A DNA stretch of 64,000 nt from Pegea sp. RAD2-039 (taxonomy: Eukaryota; Chordata; Thaliacea; Salpida; Salpidae): contig JAQGEQ010000339.1 in assembly GCA_034620365.1 (NCBI GenBank), positions 806,001 to 870,000 of the forward strand. Reading direction: 5' to 3'. The position numbers were made by a program, and so were the translations under genes. Shown here one piece after another: positions 1 through 12,324 of this stretch (the stretch's first letter is position 1; each line of letters begins with the position of its first letter). The notes beneath the pieces are model-generated. The model was not told where the DNA came from. It made no database searches and saw nothing but the letters and a program-made list of their open reading frames with translations.

Positions 1-2406
1 CAAGTATTTTTGCTGACAAAACCTTTTTCTAAGTTTTTAACTTTATGCTGAGTGGCTTTAGAAAGCATGAACGACTTAATACGAGAGTTAGATGCTCCTT
101 GGTGAATCTGGAAACAAGTTATGTGGAAAAAACTCAAAGAAGTAACAACTATTTCAAACTAGTTGTCTATTCAAAATACTTTGTCAAACAATCGATTGAT
201 TAGTCTTGGAACCATAGGGAAGACTGTTGGTCTCAAAGCAGCCACATCACTTAATAAAAGTTTAATGTCTCCTTGAAAAAATCCAACACTAGAAAAAAAG
301 TTTAAACTCAAAAGCCAGTTTGATGTCAAACAATCATTTATTTATAATATTCAACAAAGTTGATAAGAGTTTATGTTAAAATCAATATGCTTTTTCAGTA
401 GAAAAAATAGTTTAAACTCGCGTGTTAATGTTGTTATTTCTAAATTAAAAATTACTTTACCTTCCTCCAACACAATAAATCATGTTAGAAACAACTCGTT
501 CGAAGACATGAGGCAGAGGTAGATAAGATATGTGAACATCTTTATTAGATATTTGGAAAAAAGACTACAGATAAAAAAATCAATCAAATTTCGACTTTTC
601 AGAAAATATATATTTTGTTTGTAAAGAGTTAGTCATGCTTACATCTTTTCCAATTGCGTAAACACCCATTATATTTGCAATTAAGTTTCCGTGAGTTAGC
701 ATAACGCCTTTTGGCATTCCAGTTGTACCACTTGTAAAGCATATTGTATGAAGATCTTCGGATTTAGGAGGCTATATAACAATTTCAACATCACTACCAA
801 ATAATTTATCTCAAATATATTTTACAAATTGACAAAAACAACTTCTGAATTTATAGGATTCAAATCTTACAACAAATTCTTGAAGATTGGATCTTCCTTT
901 TGCTTGTACATCATTAAAAGTTAAAACTTCAGTGTTAGAAGCAGCAGCAAAATCCATAACGTCACGAGAAGGATTCTCCATTAGTATTAAAGTTTGAATT
1001 TTGTATTTGTCATCCTTTATTCCAGTTAAAAGATTTATTGCTTTTTGATTTGTATCAATCACAATAATTTGAAGCTCACCTATAAAAGTGATTTTATAAA
1101 TTAAGTTTAAAAGTAATCAAAAATTAGACATACATAGATTGACAATGTGCTCAATTGACTGTGGACCCAAAGTGTCATACAATGGCACACTGACCATAGA
1201 AAAACTATTACAAGCTTGTTCCGTCAATTTCCATTCAATGCAATTTTGAGAATAAATACCAATAAACTGGCTGTTTTCAGCCTTGGCCCCGCATTGCATA
1301 AGACCAGAACCAAACTGTTGACTTTGGTCCAAGACCTGATGAAATGGAAATATTTTAAATACTTTTTGATTAGCTGATTTGTATCAGTTATTAGGATTAA
1401 AATTTTCACTTCAAATTTAAGGCTGAGCAATATCTAGAAACTGCATAAAAAGACGTTAACACAATCTAATAAAATAAAAACAAGTAACTAGTCAATATAT
1501 TAGTTAAATACAAAATGAATCATTAGTTATAATTTTAGAATTAGTTTAGAAACCTCTTGATATGTTATCCAAGTGTATGGATCATTAGGAGCTGGTCTTT
1601 TACCAACACAAGGCCCACCATCTGTAATAAGTTTTTATGTAAGTTAATCTTAATTTTACAAGATTGATATTATTGCCATTCAGCGTTTAATCGATAGTAT
1701 TTGGGCTTATCAAATTCTAAAATCGTTTAAAAATTAGCCTTTTGTAAGTTATGAAAACATTTGCCAAATATCTTGTATTATCCATCAAATACAGTTTGCC
1801 TCGGGCAAGAAACTACTGAAATAAACAATTATTGTATCACATTTCTCACCAAGCTTCTTTTTAGTTTAATGACAAGATTGAACAACTAAATATTGCAAAA
1901 CAAAAATTATTATCTGAAAAATTATCAACTTTTGTCAGATAATCAAAACCTCGTATATAACCAAAATAGCATTTTTGTTATTTCTAAATTATTTTAGCCG
2001 CTTACTAAAATTTAAACCAACTCAAAAACAAGAATATCAAATTACATCTAGATAGTTGATGTAATCTTATGCAAATATTAGTTGACTAAAACGATTATTC
2101 ATTGACCAAAACATTGAAACCATTAGTTTTATAAATAAACATAAGTATCATTAGTTAAAAATAAACACCCACTCGATCTTTGAAGTCCTTTGATAAAGAG
2201 CTCATGCAAAGTACGGACATCTTCCTCCAAGTATGAGATTGGTTTACCTTCTTCCACCATTGGGTTTCTATGTATCTAAAATAAACAAAAATATATAAAA
2301 TTAAGAATCATAAAAAATGTAGTTCAAATCTACTTACACCATTAGATTCTATTGTTTGAGCATCCAAAAACTCCGGAATGGTTAATTTTTTATAAGTATT
2401 AGACAT
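1..2406 (-). CDS. ACSL: Long-chain acyl-CoA synthetase, left (inverted) copy, 5' two-thirds, truncated by window edge
   Basis: Nine exons read leftward: 2406-2338, 2275-2173, 1621-1554, 1335-1134, 1079-871, 771-643, 564-461, 288-180 and 117-1 (cut by the window start). Exon lengths and phases match the right-hand copy exactly (69, 103, 68, 202, 209, 129, 104, 109 nt), and all frames are open. The product would activate long-chain fatty acids to acyl-CoA using ATP. The adenylate-forming signature [10 protein letters not shown] lies in exon 6. Exons 1-6 look almost identical to the other copy. Exons 7-9 carry amino-acid changes, including LPLAH to LPLPH in exon 7 and several Gln/Ala/Gly replacements in exon 9. 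Introns 6 and 7 are much shorter than in the right copy. Retained frames argue for a working or very young paralogue rather than a dead one; its 3' half is not visible. Confidence 0.88.
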
Positions 2407-2654
2407 CGTGCTTTTTAGTAGAAATCACCAAGTCGTACTACTTTCAAAATCAGTATTTTTTAAGAACTAAAATAGTTTGAAACGTAGAAAAAAATTTCTC
2501 AACAACAACTTATAATGACTAAAAATTTCATAATAAGAAAAACAAACTTTAATTATAAAACCAAAACAGCGACTAAAAAACCAGCATATTTATACAAATA
2601 CATTTAACTTTAAACAATTTAAGAAAATTATACATGGTTAGTTTCAAAAGAAAA
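1..2654 (-). repeat. Inverted-duplication arm, left
   Basis: Reverse complement of 7525-10708. The alignment starts just 5' of the ACSL start codon, about 250 bp into the upstream flank, and continues through exon 9 to the window edge. By eye the inner part (upstream flank to exon 6) is nearly identical, while introns 6 and 7 differ by indels of roughly 200 and 300 bp and the outer exons by substitutions. The duplication continues outside the window on this side. Confidence 0.93.
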
Positions 2655-4080
2655 GGCCCATGTTACAGGTAATAAATACAAACATAAATAAAATATTATT
2701 GAAAATACCAATTTTATAGAATATCTTATAATCATTTTTGATGACCTTTTATAAATAGCAGTTAGTAAAAAGGTTATCACGGAATCTTTGAAGTCTAGTA
2801 GTAAGTATTTTAGACAAAAATTAATAAATTGTCATTCACATTTTCGTTAATATATCGAAGATTTCAACAGACTTTAAGAGATAAAGTTTTTTTAAACTGC
2901 AGGTTTCAATTCCAATAATTTTAGCTTATTGAAAAAGATGAACAAAACCAACAGTTTAGCAAATTAATCGAAAAATGACATTTTAAAGTAAAAAAAGATT
3001 TAAAGAAAGCTTAAGAAAGAAGATGAGACCTTTTCTTTGATTATAAAACTATCCATTAAGCACTAGGATATCTACTAAACTATAATTGCAACTCCATTTG
3101 CTTTATTGAACTTGTAAAAATTTGATTTTGTTTCTAAAAATGTCAAGTTTCATTAAACATTTATTATCTGAATAATTTTACAGAAAAAAAAAAGAATTTG
3201 ATATTTATTTAACTAAGAAAAGTTTCAAATAAAACAACAGTAGCTTGTTATCAGCAGAATATACTTTCTAACCTACAGACTAATATTAAACAAATATTTG
3301 TTACAGTAAAATGCTACCTAGAAATATAGTTTTATAGACAAAAAAATTATTGGTTAATATTTTAAACAAATTTATTTAGATGAACTTAATTTTTAATGAT
3401 AAGCTATGAATAAATAAATTTCAAATAGAGAAATTTTTATTTTATAAGTAAATAAGTTTAAAGAAGTTTTTTTACATACGTATTGTAAAAATAATACAAT
3501 TTGTATATCTTATATAAATATATTGGTCAAATATATTTTTACTTTAAGATATTATCAAGTTTTTAGCATTAAAATTATATAATATAGTTTATAGAAACTG
3601 TTACGTGATTTATTTCATAAGAATGTCTAAATAACCCTTTAACATTAAAAAAAATAAAATTAGGAAAAAAATTTGTTGAAATAATTTTTTTTGACTTTTA
3701 AAACGATTCTTCGATAAAAAAAAGGTTTTCAAAATTATAATAATTTTACATACCCTGATCACTTTTAAAACAAACAAATTTTCAAACATTCATAATTTTT
3801 TAAAAGTTCAAATTGTAGACCCTGTAGAATAATATAATTTTTTCAGTAAAATAAAAAATAATTTATAAATATATAAAACTGCAGGATTTTTAGCATTAAA
3901 AATGAATCAATTGAGTTAAAATTAGTTTGAACTTTAACAATAATTTCACGCAAAAATGTATTCAATATTCTTTTGAGAAGCATAATTAAAGTATTAGGAT
4001 TCTTATCTACAAAGCACTAAAGATTTTAAGCAATTTTTTGCACTTGGTGCGAGTAGTAATAAATTTGAACATTATAGGGG
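2655..4080. other. Spacer of the ACSL inverted duplication, no gene seen
   Basis: Very AT-rich, many short A and T runs, frequent stops in all frames. Nothing recognisable as coding or RNA. Confidence 0.6.
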
Positions 4081-4099
4081 GTTTTAATGAGAAACAGCC

Positions 4100-4190
4100 T
4101 CGTAGGCGCAGCGGAAAGGTTGGATTTATAATTTTAGTTAAACAAGAGGTTTTACAGTTATAAGTTCGGTATCGACTCAAATAGCTTTAT
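4100..4190 (+). repeat. Possible decayed tRNA-derived SINE head
   Basis: A locally GC-richer segment with an A-box-like TAGGCGCAGCGG near 4112 and a degenerate B-box-like GTTCGGTATCGAC near 4166. It directly abuts decayed LINE sequence. The boxes are imperfect, so this is tentative. Confidence 0.35.
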
Positions 4191-4254
4191 GTTAACTCTT
4201 GTTTTAAGATTATAAATTAAACATAGGGCTTGACTAAAGATCTAAGTATAAATT

Positions 4255-4880
4255 TATTCATTCAACGTATGGCTGCAAGTGATAATTTCTACAGGTCTTA
4301 TATAAAACAAAACAGAAAGATCGGAAAGATAGTGAAATTGTCTTAAGCGTCACTATTTAATAAAATTTATATAGAAGAAATAGGAACACTACAGAGGTAG
4401 AAATAAAGTATAAGTTATTGAATAAGAATTGAGTATAACAAAATAAGTGAAGAAACTAAAGAAACTGGCAGTGTTGTATATTACCTGTTAAAAGAATTAC
4501 TTAAATCATATTTAAAAATACATATATATTCACCACAAATTCTCATTTGACTAAGCAATAGCCTAAGTGTAGTACACTTGTGTTTTTATATAGCCTATTT
4601 AGATGTACAATTGGAATAATATCTGATCACTGGAGGCTATTTGGAAAAGGAACCCAAATTTGTATTCAGAAGTAAACTTTTGTGAAAAAAATGAGTCAGA
4701 ACTTTTTGCGATATAATCAACTCGAAGATTCGGAAAAAGTTACAAGTTAAAGAAATTGGACAGTAGTTAAGTAGCTTATTTCTATTGTCTTTTGTATGAA
4801 CTGGGATGATGATGGATTTCTTCTAGTATATAACTGGAGGATAATTAAGAAGAGCAGATTTAAAATAAAGCATTATACCG
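4255..4880 (-). mobile_element. Decayed non-LTR retrotransposon fragment (family B)
   Basis: Reading leftward with frameshifts, a segment near 4740-4800 resembles the reverse-transcriptase block usually written NYRPISLT (here NYCPISLT). The stretch around 4260-4370 resembles 41842-41950, and 4690-4830 resembles 42900-43020, so the same old LINE family recurs inside the lysyl oxidase gene. It is heavily mutated and internally deleted. Confidence 0.5.
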
Positions 4881-6010
4881 ACAGATTTGAGTACAATAAG
4901 TTTTCATTGGAGCTAACTTAGTATACAGCATAATAAGAAATAAACTTATACTAAGCAATTTTTAAAATTTCCAAAAAAAAATGCTTAAATCATGTTTTCG
5001 GATATCTTGTTTTACTGCTTTGAAATGAAATCGTCATTTAGCGCTAAAGAGCAATTATGACTGTGCAAAAAAGTGAAAAAAATGCTGTTTGCTCTCTTCC
5101 TGTAAAAGAACTTCCTGTATTCGTAAAACGAAATATAGATTATATTTATTTGATAGTATCGTATGAAAGCAGATATTTTTCAGGCAAACGAGATAATCAG
5201 AATTCGGTAAAAAATTATTTAATCAGTAATTTTAATAGTAAAACCTATCTTTTTTAATGAAATAAAAGGATATTAATTTATCTTCAAAATGAAGTTTTGA
5301 GCACTTTTAGTGAATCGAAAAAGTAATAAATAATTTATTACAAGAAGAGCAGAAGTAATTTACCAAACAGCTCTTCAAGATTAAATTGACAAAAAAGGAC
5401 TTTTGAGACACAACAAATCTCATACAAGATCGTTCTGCTTAACGGCGCATATCCAAAAATATTTTTATAAAAAGTTTCCTTTGTAATACTTTTTCAGAAG
5501 TAATACTTTTATATTGCAACTAGCAACGTTTGCAGTTAATTTTTATAAAAAGCAAAATTCGATCTCATAAGTGGCTATAAACAGTCAATGATTATTAAAA
5601 AAATATTTTTAAGACATTTATTAAAAAGTAACTTTTAGTTTATTGAAAAGAGAAATTTATTTGCCTAACATTTTTGTATAGCAACTTTTCTTACTGGTGT
5701 TTGCTCATTTTTTTATTTCTTGTGCACAGTTCAGTTTTCATTTACTATTATAACAAAGGAAAGCTTAAAAATGAAGAACTTTGATTTAATGATGAATGAA
5801 AAACCCAGTGGGCCGAAAATAAGAAAAATTGAAAAATAAGATTTATTTAGAAATCGAATGAAACAAGCAACTTTAAATGTTTTGTGATTTTATAAAAATG
5901 TATTTAATTTTGAGAAACTAACTTTTATCCTAACTTCTAAAAGCTTGTAAAACCTGTAAAACCATTCTAAGATAAATGAACTGCCAAGGAATTATTTTTT
6001 ATGGTTTCTC
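4881..6010. other. Spacer, no convincing gene
   Basis: Contains a 66-codon open frame at 5057-5257 (+) with no recognisable motif, no splice partners and no family resemblance. I do not call it a gene. The remainder is AT-rich without features. Confidence 0.5.
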
Positions 6011-6015
6011 GTACA

Positions 6016-6203
6016 ATTTATTTATTTATTTATTTATATAAATGCGAAGGAGGGTGCCTAAAGAGAGCACATCTCTCTAACACACATTCTCACGAGTTTT
6101 TTATGGTTTTTCTCAGGAGTTTTATATGTCTCCACCTGGGGTCGAACCCGGTACTTCCTAACTAGAAGGTAGGTGTAGTAACCGCTTCGCCACTAAGCAG
6201 GAC
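6016..6203 (-). mobile_element. tRNA-derived SINE with a LINE-type 3' tail
   Basis: Read on the minus strand, the 5' part (6203 to about 6128) is tRNA-like. It has an A box AGTGGCGAAGCGG, an anticodon-arm-like hairpin (CTTC, 7-nt loop, GAAG) and a B box GGGTTCGACCCC. After a short body comes a tail of about 60 nt beginning GTGAGAATGTGTGTTAG and ending in the GCACCCTCCTTCGCATTTAT block plus repeated AAAT units. The same tail ends the LINE copies at 14265, 43595 and 50742. SINEs that borrow a LINE 3' end are a known class; this element fits it. Confidence 0.82.
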
Positions 6204-7524
6204 AATGTTGCTGGTTTATTATTTTATGTTTAGTCGTAGTTCCTTTCTCTTCGTTTTCGTTCTTATCTAATTTTCCTAAACAAACTGAAGACGCCATTGA
6301 CATAAATAAAAGGTTTATTATGTTTCAAATCAAAGTTTTTTTAATTTTATTCTAATTGTTTTTGTAATCAATTACTCATTATATTCAAAAGTTCTTAAAT
6401 TCTTTTTATTGTTATTTTTAAATGCTAAAAAAATATTTTTTGTAGAAACATAGTTTGAATCATTACTCATATGAATATATCTTTCCGATTGCTTTTCCAT
6501 GTTCTGCTGTTTTTAGGCAATTAGTTTACTTTTAAAATTATTTATCTAATCATGTGTAAAAAGGCTAGATGTATGACAGTTGTCGTGTTAAAAAGATAAA
6601 AATAACTAATTTCATTATTCATGTGATCAAGTAATAATATTCACCAGATACAATTTTGTGAAACAATCAACCTTACGTCATTAAATGTCAAGATGCATGT
6701 CATTAAACATACGTAATGTTTCTATTAATCATTTTTAGGTTTTAAGTCACAGTTCAAACTGTATGATTTCAATTTAGTTTAACTAGTACTATGTTTAATT
6801 GTATAACTTACAGAAGTTTTCATTCTATCTCAAAAATTATTATAAAAGTTTAGTTAGAATTTTAATTTTATTTATTTTAATACTTTATGCTAATTGCAGA
6901 GATATGACTAAAAAGAAAAATTATTGACCGATATAAAGTTTCAGTAAAATGACTTCACATAAAAAAATTTTAATTATTTGTTTGATTTTAATTATTTCAC
7001 GGTTAAGAAGCCAGAAAACTGTGGATATTTCTCAAGTATAAGATTGCGTTGTAAAAAGTGTTTGAAATTTATTCGTATTGCGTATGATAAGGATGTAATA
7101 ATTTAATAACGTAAGAGTTAATATACAAAAAATGAAGCATTTCTGTTTTCAAATTTCAGAAATAAGTTAATAAGTCGATAAGCTATCCGAATAAAATGAT
7201 AAACAAATGTTTTAGTTAGTGTAGCATTTTAGGCTGCCAAGCTTTTTATTAATAGTTTCAGATATAAAAACATGACTTACTAACGTAAACTTCTGAATTG
7301 GTGAACAAAGTTATGAGTAATTAGATAAGGTTAAAAATATTCAAAAAATTTGATATATTATTAATTTATCAAGACTGATTTCTAAATCTATAAAAATTTA
7401 GTTAATGCTACAGCAAAACTATTTATAATATCCGTGTGATTTGTCAAAGCTAGAAAAGTAGTTAACATTGCTTACTATATTTGTTTATACTCTAATTAAT
7501 TTCAAATCAATTATAGGAGATATC
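6204..7524. other. Spacer next to right ACSL arm, nothing recognisable
   Basis: AT-rich; no frame of note, no tRNA-like boxes, no repeat shared with the rest of the window that I could see. Confidence 0.55.
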
Positions 7525-10500
7525 TTTTGAAACTAATAATGTATAATTTTCTTAAATTGTTTGAAGTTAAATGTATTTGTATAAATATGCTGGTTTTTTA
7601 GTCGCTGTTTTGGTTTTATAATTAAAGTTTGTTTTTCTTATTATGAAATTTTTAGTCATTATAAGTTGTTGTTGAGAAATTTTTTCTACGTTTCAAACTA
7701 TTTTAGTTCTTAAAAAATACTGATTTTGAAAGTAGTACGACTTGGTGATTTCTACTAAAAAGCACGATGTCTAATACTTATAAAAAATTAACCATTCCGG
7801 AGTTTTTGGATGCTCAAACAATAGAATCTAATGGTGTAAGTAGATTTGAACTACATTTTTTATGATTCTTAATTTTATATATTTTTGTTTATTTTAGATA
7901 CATAGAAACCCAATGGTGGAAGAAGGTAAACCAATCTCATACTTGGAGGAAGATGTCCGTACTTTGCATGAGCTCTTTATCAAAGGACTTCAAAGATCGA
8001 GTGGGTGTTTATTTTTAACGAATGATACTTATGTTTATTTATAAAACTAATGGTTTCAATGTTTTGGTCAATGAATAATCGTTTTAGTCAACTAATATTT
8101 GCATAAGATTACATCAACTATCTAGATGTAATTTAATATTCTTGTTTTTGAGTTGGTTTAAATTTTAGTAAGCGGCTAAAATAATTTAGAAATAACAAAA
8201 ATGCTATTTTGGTTATATACGAGGTTTTGATTATCTGACAAAAGTTGATAATTTTTCAGATAATAATTTTTGTTTTGCAATATTTAGTTGTTCAATCTTG
8301 TCATTAAACTAAAAAGAAGCTTGGTGAGAAATGTGATACAATAATTGTTTATTTCAGTAGTTTCTTGCCCGAGGCAAACTGTATTTGATGGATAATACAA
8401 GATATTTGGCAAATGTTTTCATAACTTACAAAAGGCTAATTTTTAAACGATTTTAGAATTTGATAAGCCCAAATACTATCGATTAAACGCTGAATGGCAA
8501 TAATATCAATCTTGTAAAATTAAGATTAACTTACATAAAAACTTATTACAGATGGTGGGCCTTGTGTTGGTAAAAGACCAGCTCCTAATGATCCATACAC
8601 TTGGATAACATATCAAGAGGTTTCTAAACTAATTCTAAAATTATAACTAATGATTCATTTTGTATTTAACTAATATATTGACTAGTTACTTGTTTTTATT
8701 TTATTAGATTGTGTTAACGTCTTTTTATGCAGTTTCTAGATATTGCTCAGCCTTAAATTTGAACTGAAAATTTTAATCCTAATAACTGATATAAATCAGC
8801 TAATCAAAAAGTATTTAAAATATTTCCATTTCATCAGGTCTTGGACCAAAGTCAACAGTTTGGTTCTGGTCTTATGCAATGCGGGGCCAAGGCTGAAAAC
8901 AGCCAGTTTATTGGTATTTATTCTCAAAATTGCATTGAATGGAAATTGACGGAACAAGCTTGTAATAGTTTTTCTATGGTCAGTGTGCCATTGTATGACA
9001 CTTTGGGTCCACAGTCAATTGAGCACATTGTCAATCTATGTATGTCTAATTTTTGATTACTTTTAAACTTAATTTATAAAATCACTTTTATAGGTGAGCT
9101 TCAAATTATTGTGATTGATACAAATCAAAAAGCAATAAATCTTTTAACTGGAATAAAGGATGACAAATACAAAATTCAAACTTTAATACTAATGGAGAAT
9201 CCTTCTCGTGACGTTATGGATTTTGCTGCTGCTTCTAACACTGAAGTTTTAACTTTTAATGATGTACAAGCAAAAGGAAGATCCAATCTTCAAGAATTTG
9301 TTGTAAGATTTGAATCCTATAAATTCAGAAGTTGTTTTTGTCAATTTGTAAAATATATTTGAGATAAATTATTTGGTAGTGATGTTGAAATTGTTATATA
9401 GCCTCCTAAATCCGAAGATCTTCATACAATATGCTTTACAAGTGGTACAACTGGAATGCCAAAAGGCGTTATGCTAACTCACGGAAACTTAATTGCAAAT
9501 ATAATGGGTGTTTACGCAATTGGAAAAGATGTAAGCATGACTAACTCCTTACAAACAGAATTTGTATTACGTATTAATTAATTACAATTAGTTACATATT
9601 ACGAAATTAATTGTAATATATATAATTGGTTATTTAAAGTTCAATTTTGTTTCGTAAGAAAAAAATCAATTCTTATTTCGATTTGTTTTTCAACGTTTTT
9701 TTAATTTTTGAAAAAGTTTGGTGGTACATTTTTAAGAAAGCTACTTTTACCTAAAAACATAAAAATATTTTTAAAAACATTTTTCAAATATATTGTCTGT
9801 TATCTGCAGTCGTTTATAAATCTATCTAATGAAGATGTTCACATATCTTATCTACCTCTTGCTCATGTCTTTGAAAGAGTTGTTTCTAACATGATTTATT
9901 GTGTAGGAGGAAGGTAAAGTTGTTTTTATTAAATTATTTCGACCGATGCATTAAATTCTTAACATATAGAATATTAACCTCATGATTATTTGTTAAATTT
10001 TATAAAGTCGTGTAAAGAAATAATTAGTTTAAAAAAACTTGTTTTACTTTACTAGTTAACATTTATGACCAACATTTTGTTCGTGAAAAACCTTGTAAGT
10101 TCATTTAATGTTATATTTACATTCTCACTACGAAACAAGGAAAAACTGTTCTCACAACATAAGTTACATGATGAACAGTTTTTGTTCAAATTTTCTCATA
10201 TTGTGACTCAATTTCTTGTTCGTAAACTTAGTTAACTACTCATAAATATGATGAATAACTAATAACAGCATTAACACGAGAGTTTAAACTATTTTTTCTA
10301 CTGAAAAAGCATATTGATTTTAACATAAACTCTTATCAACTTTGTTGAATATTATAAATAAATGATTGTTTGACATCAAACTGGCTTTTGAGTTTAAACT
10401 TTTTTTCTAGTGTTGGATTTTTTCAAGGAGATATTAAACTTTTATTAAGTGATGTGGCTGCTTTGAGACCAACAGTCTTCCCTATGGTTCCAAGACTAAT

Positions 10501-10708
10501 CAATCGATTGTTTGACAAAGTATTTTGAATAGGCAACTAGTTTGAAATAGTTGTTACTTCTTTGAGTTTTTTCCACATAACTTGTTTCCAGATTCACCAA
10601 GGAGCATCTAACTCTCGTATTAAGTCGTTCATGCTTTCTCAAGCCACTCAGCAGAAAGCTAAAGGCTTAGAAAAAGGTTTTGTCAGCAAAAATACTTGGT
10701 GGGATACA
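7525..10708 (+). repeat. Inverted-duplication arm, right
   Basis: Partner of the left arm. The inner boundary lies near 7525, where similarity stops abruptly. The arm is longer than the left one mainly because introns 6 (9531-9809) and 7 (9914-10410) contain sequence that the left copy lacks. The spacer between the arms is about 4.9 kb. Confidence 0.93.
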
Positions 10709-12324
10709 TTTGTCTTTAGGTCAGTTTTTCTTCTAGTCACAACATCTTCTTTTTAGTTTTTAAAAATAATCACTTTAAGCTATTTCTAAGTTTTGTCTCT
10801 CAATAAAAATACATAATTAGAAAACCTTAATTTTAATAATTTCGGGAACTTAAATAAAATAGTTTATATTGAAGATAGAAAAATAAAATAATCTTCAATA
10901 AAAGTAATATTTTAGTTACTTTAAATTGTTACGTGAAAAGTGCTGACATATCAAATCTAAAAGTTTATTACTGCTTAGAAAAATTCAACGTTTATTTGGA
11001 GGCAGAGTAAAAGTATGCATCACTGGAGCTGCTCCTATTTCAAGTGATGTCCTGAACTTTATGAGATGTGCCCTTGGTGTCCCATTTACCGAAGGTTCTA
11101 ATTTTTAAATAATTTTTTCAATTTTTCAATGTTAGCATTTTTTATCATCAAGTAATAAAAATGAAGTTGGAATCCTTCATTCATACAGCTAATTCGTTGA
11201 GTTTAGTTTGCATGAATGAAAAGTAATTTAATGAAGCATTTTGACAAGGTTTACTGATTTGCTGATATTTTAATTCAGTTTAGGCTCCTTGGTCGATAAA
11301 CTGATACTTTCTAACCTGTGCATTTAGTTTAATAACTTTTAAAGTATCAACTTAACCTTTAGATATAATCTTCAACTTAAATAAAATTAATAACTAAACG
11401 ATTTTGAAAGGTTATGGACAAACTGAATCAACAGCTGCTATTTCTGTGTCTCTTCCTGGAGATTACTTTTCTGGGAGTGTTGGTACCCCCGGTCTTTGTA
11501 ACGAAGTCAAATTAGTAGACGTTCCTGAAAAGAATTACTTTGCTAAAGATGGAAAGGGTGAAGTATGTGCTAGAGGAACAAATATTTTCAAAGGCTACTA
11601 CAAAGATGAAGAAAAAACTAAAGAAGCTTTAGATGAAGATGGTTGGCTTCATACTGGTGATGTTGGAATGTGGCTTCCAGTTAGTAATCTTTACTTATTG
11701 AAAATTCATTTTATTTTGGAGTAGAAATAATAATGATAAAATAATTTCAGAATGGTTCCTTAAAGATCATAGATAGGAAGAAACATATATTTAAATTATC
11801 ACAAGGAGAATATATTGCTCCTGAAAAAATTGAACAAGTTCTTGTTCAAAGTGTTCCAGTTGCACAAGTAAGTTCACAAGAAAATTGATTTGAATCAATA
11901 TTTACAATTTACAACATTGATCTTCTAAAAGGTTTTTATCTATGGAGAAAGCTTGAAATCGAGTTTAGTTGCAGTTGTTGTTCCTGATGTTGAAACCATT
12001 AGTGGCTGGGCATCCTCTAATGGAATCAAATCAAATTCTTACCCAGATCTTTGTAAGAATAAAGAGCTTGCTGAGCTTGTTCATCAAGATTTAGTATCTG
12101 TAGGAAAACAAAAGGGATTAAAATCTTTTGAATTGGTGAGGATATTTTATGTCTTCATCTGATTGTTCTGATAATTTTTTTTTCAGCCGAAACGCGTTTT
12201 TTTGAGTGAAGAATTATTTTCAGTGGAAAATGATTTGCTTACACCAACTTTCAAGGCTCGTAGGCCTCAAATTTCTAAACGATATAAAACTGAGATTGAT
12301 CAGCTTTATGAAGGTCTTGATTAA
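7767..12324 (+). CDS. ACSL: Long-chain-fatty-acid--CoA ligase, complete, 14 exons, 654 aa
   Basis: Exons: 7767-7835, 7898-8000, 8552-8619, 8838-9039, 9094-9302, 9402-9530, 9810-9913, 10411-10519, 10592-10719, 10979-11094, 11411-11679, 11751-11867, 11932-12135, 12187-12324. All introns are GT-AG and phases close to 655 codons including TAA. The enzyme adenylates long-chain fatty acids and transfers them to CoA, feeding lipid synthesis or beta-oxidation. Visible motifs are [10 protein letters not shown] (about residues 230-239), GYGQTES (413-419) and GWLHTGD (490-496). The last is followed by an LKIIDRKK hinge and the C-terminal lid. The segment [12 protein letters not shown] and the absence of a long N-terminal anchor resemble the ACSL1/5/6 type. 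It is divergently arranged with the inverted copy at 1-2406. The 3' part from exon 10 onward has no counterpart in view. Confidence 0.95.

Noticed and set aside
5057-5257. Small gene of 66 codons in the ACSL spacer
   Set aside because: No homology, motif or splice support, and such lengths occur by chance here.
6128-6203. A functional tRNA gene
   Set aside because: A and B boxes are present, but stems are imperfect and the sequence continues into a LINE-type tail, so it is a SINE.
1-10708. Pure assembly artefact (palindrome from chimeric joining)
   Set aside because: The arms differ by intron indels of 200-300 bp and amino-acid substitutions. Haplotype mis-joining cannot be fully excluded and is listed as a refuting outcome.
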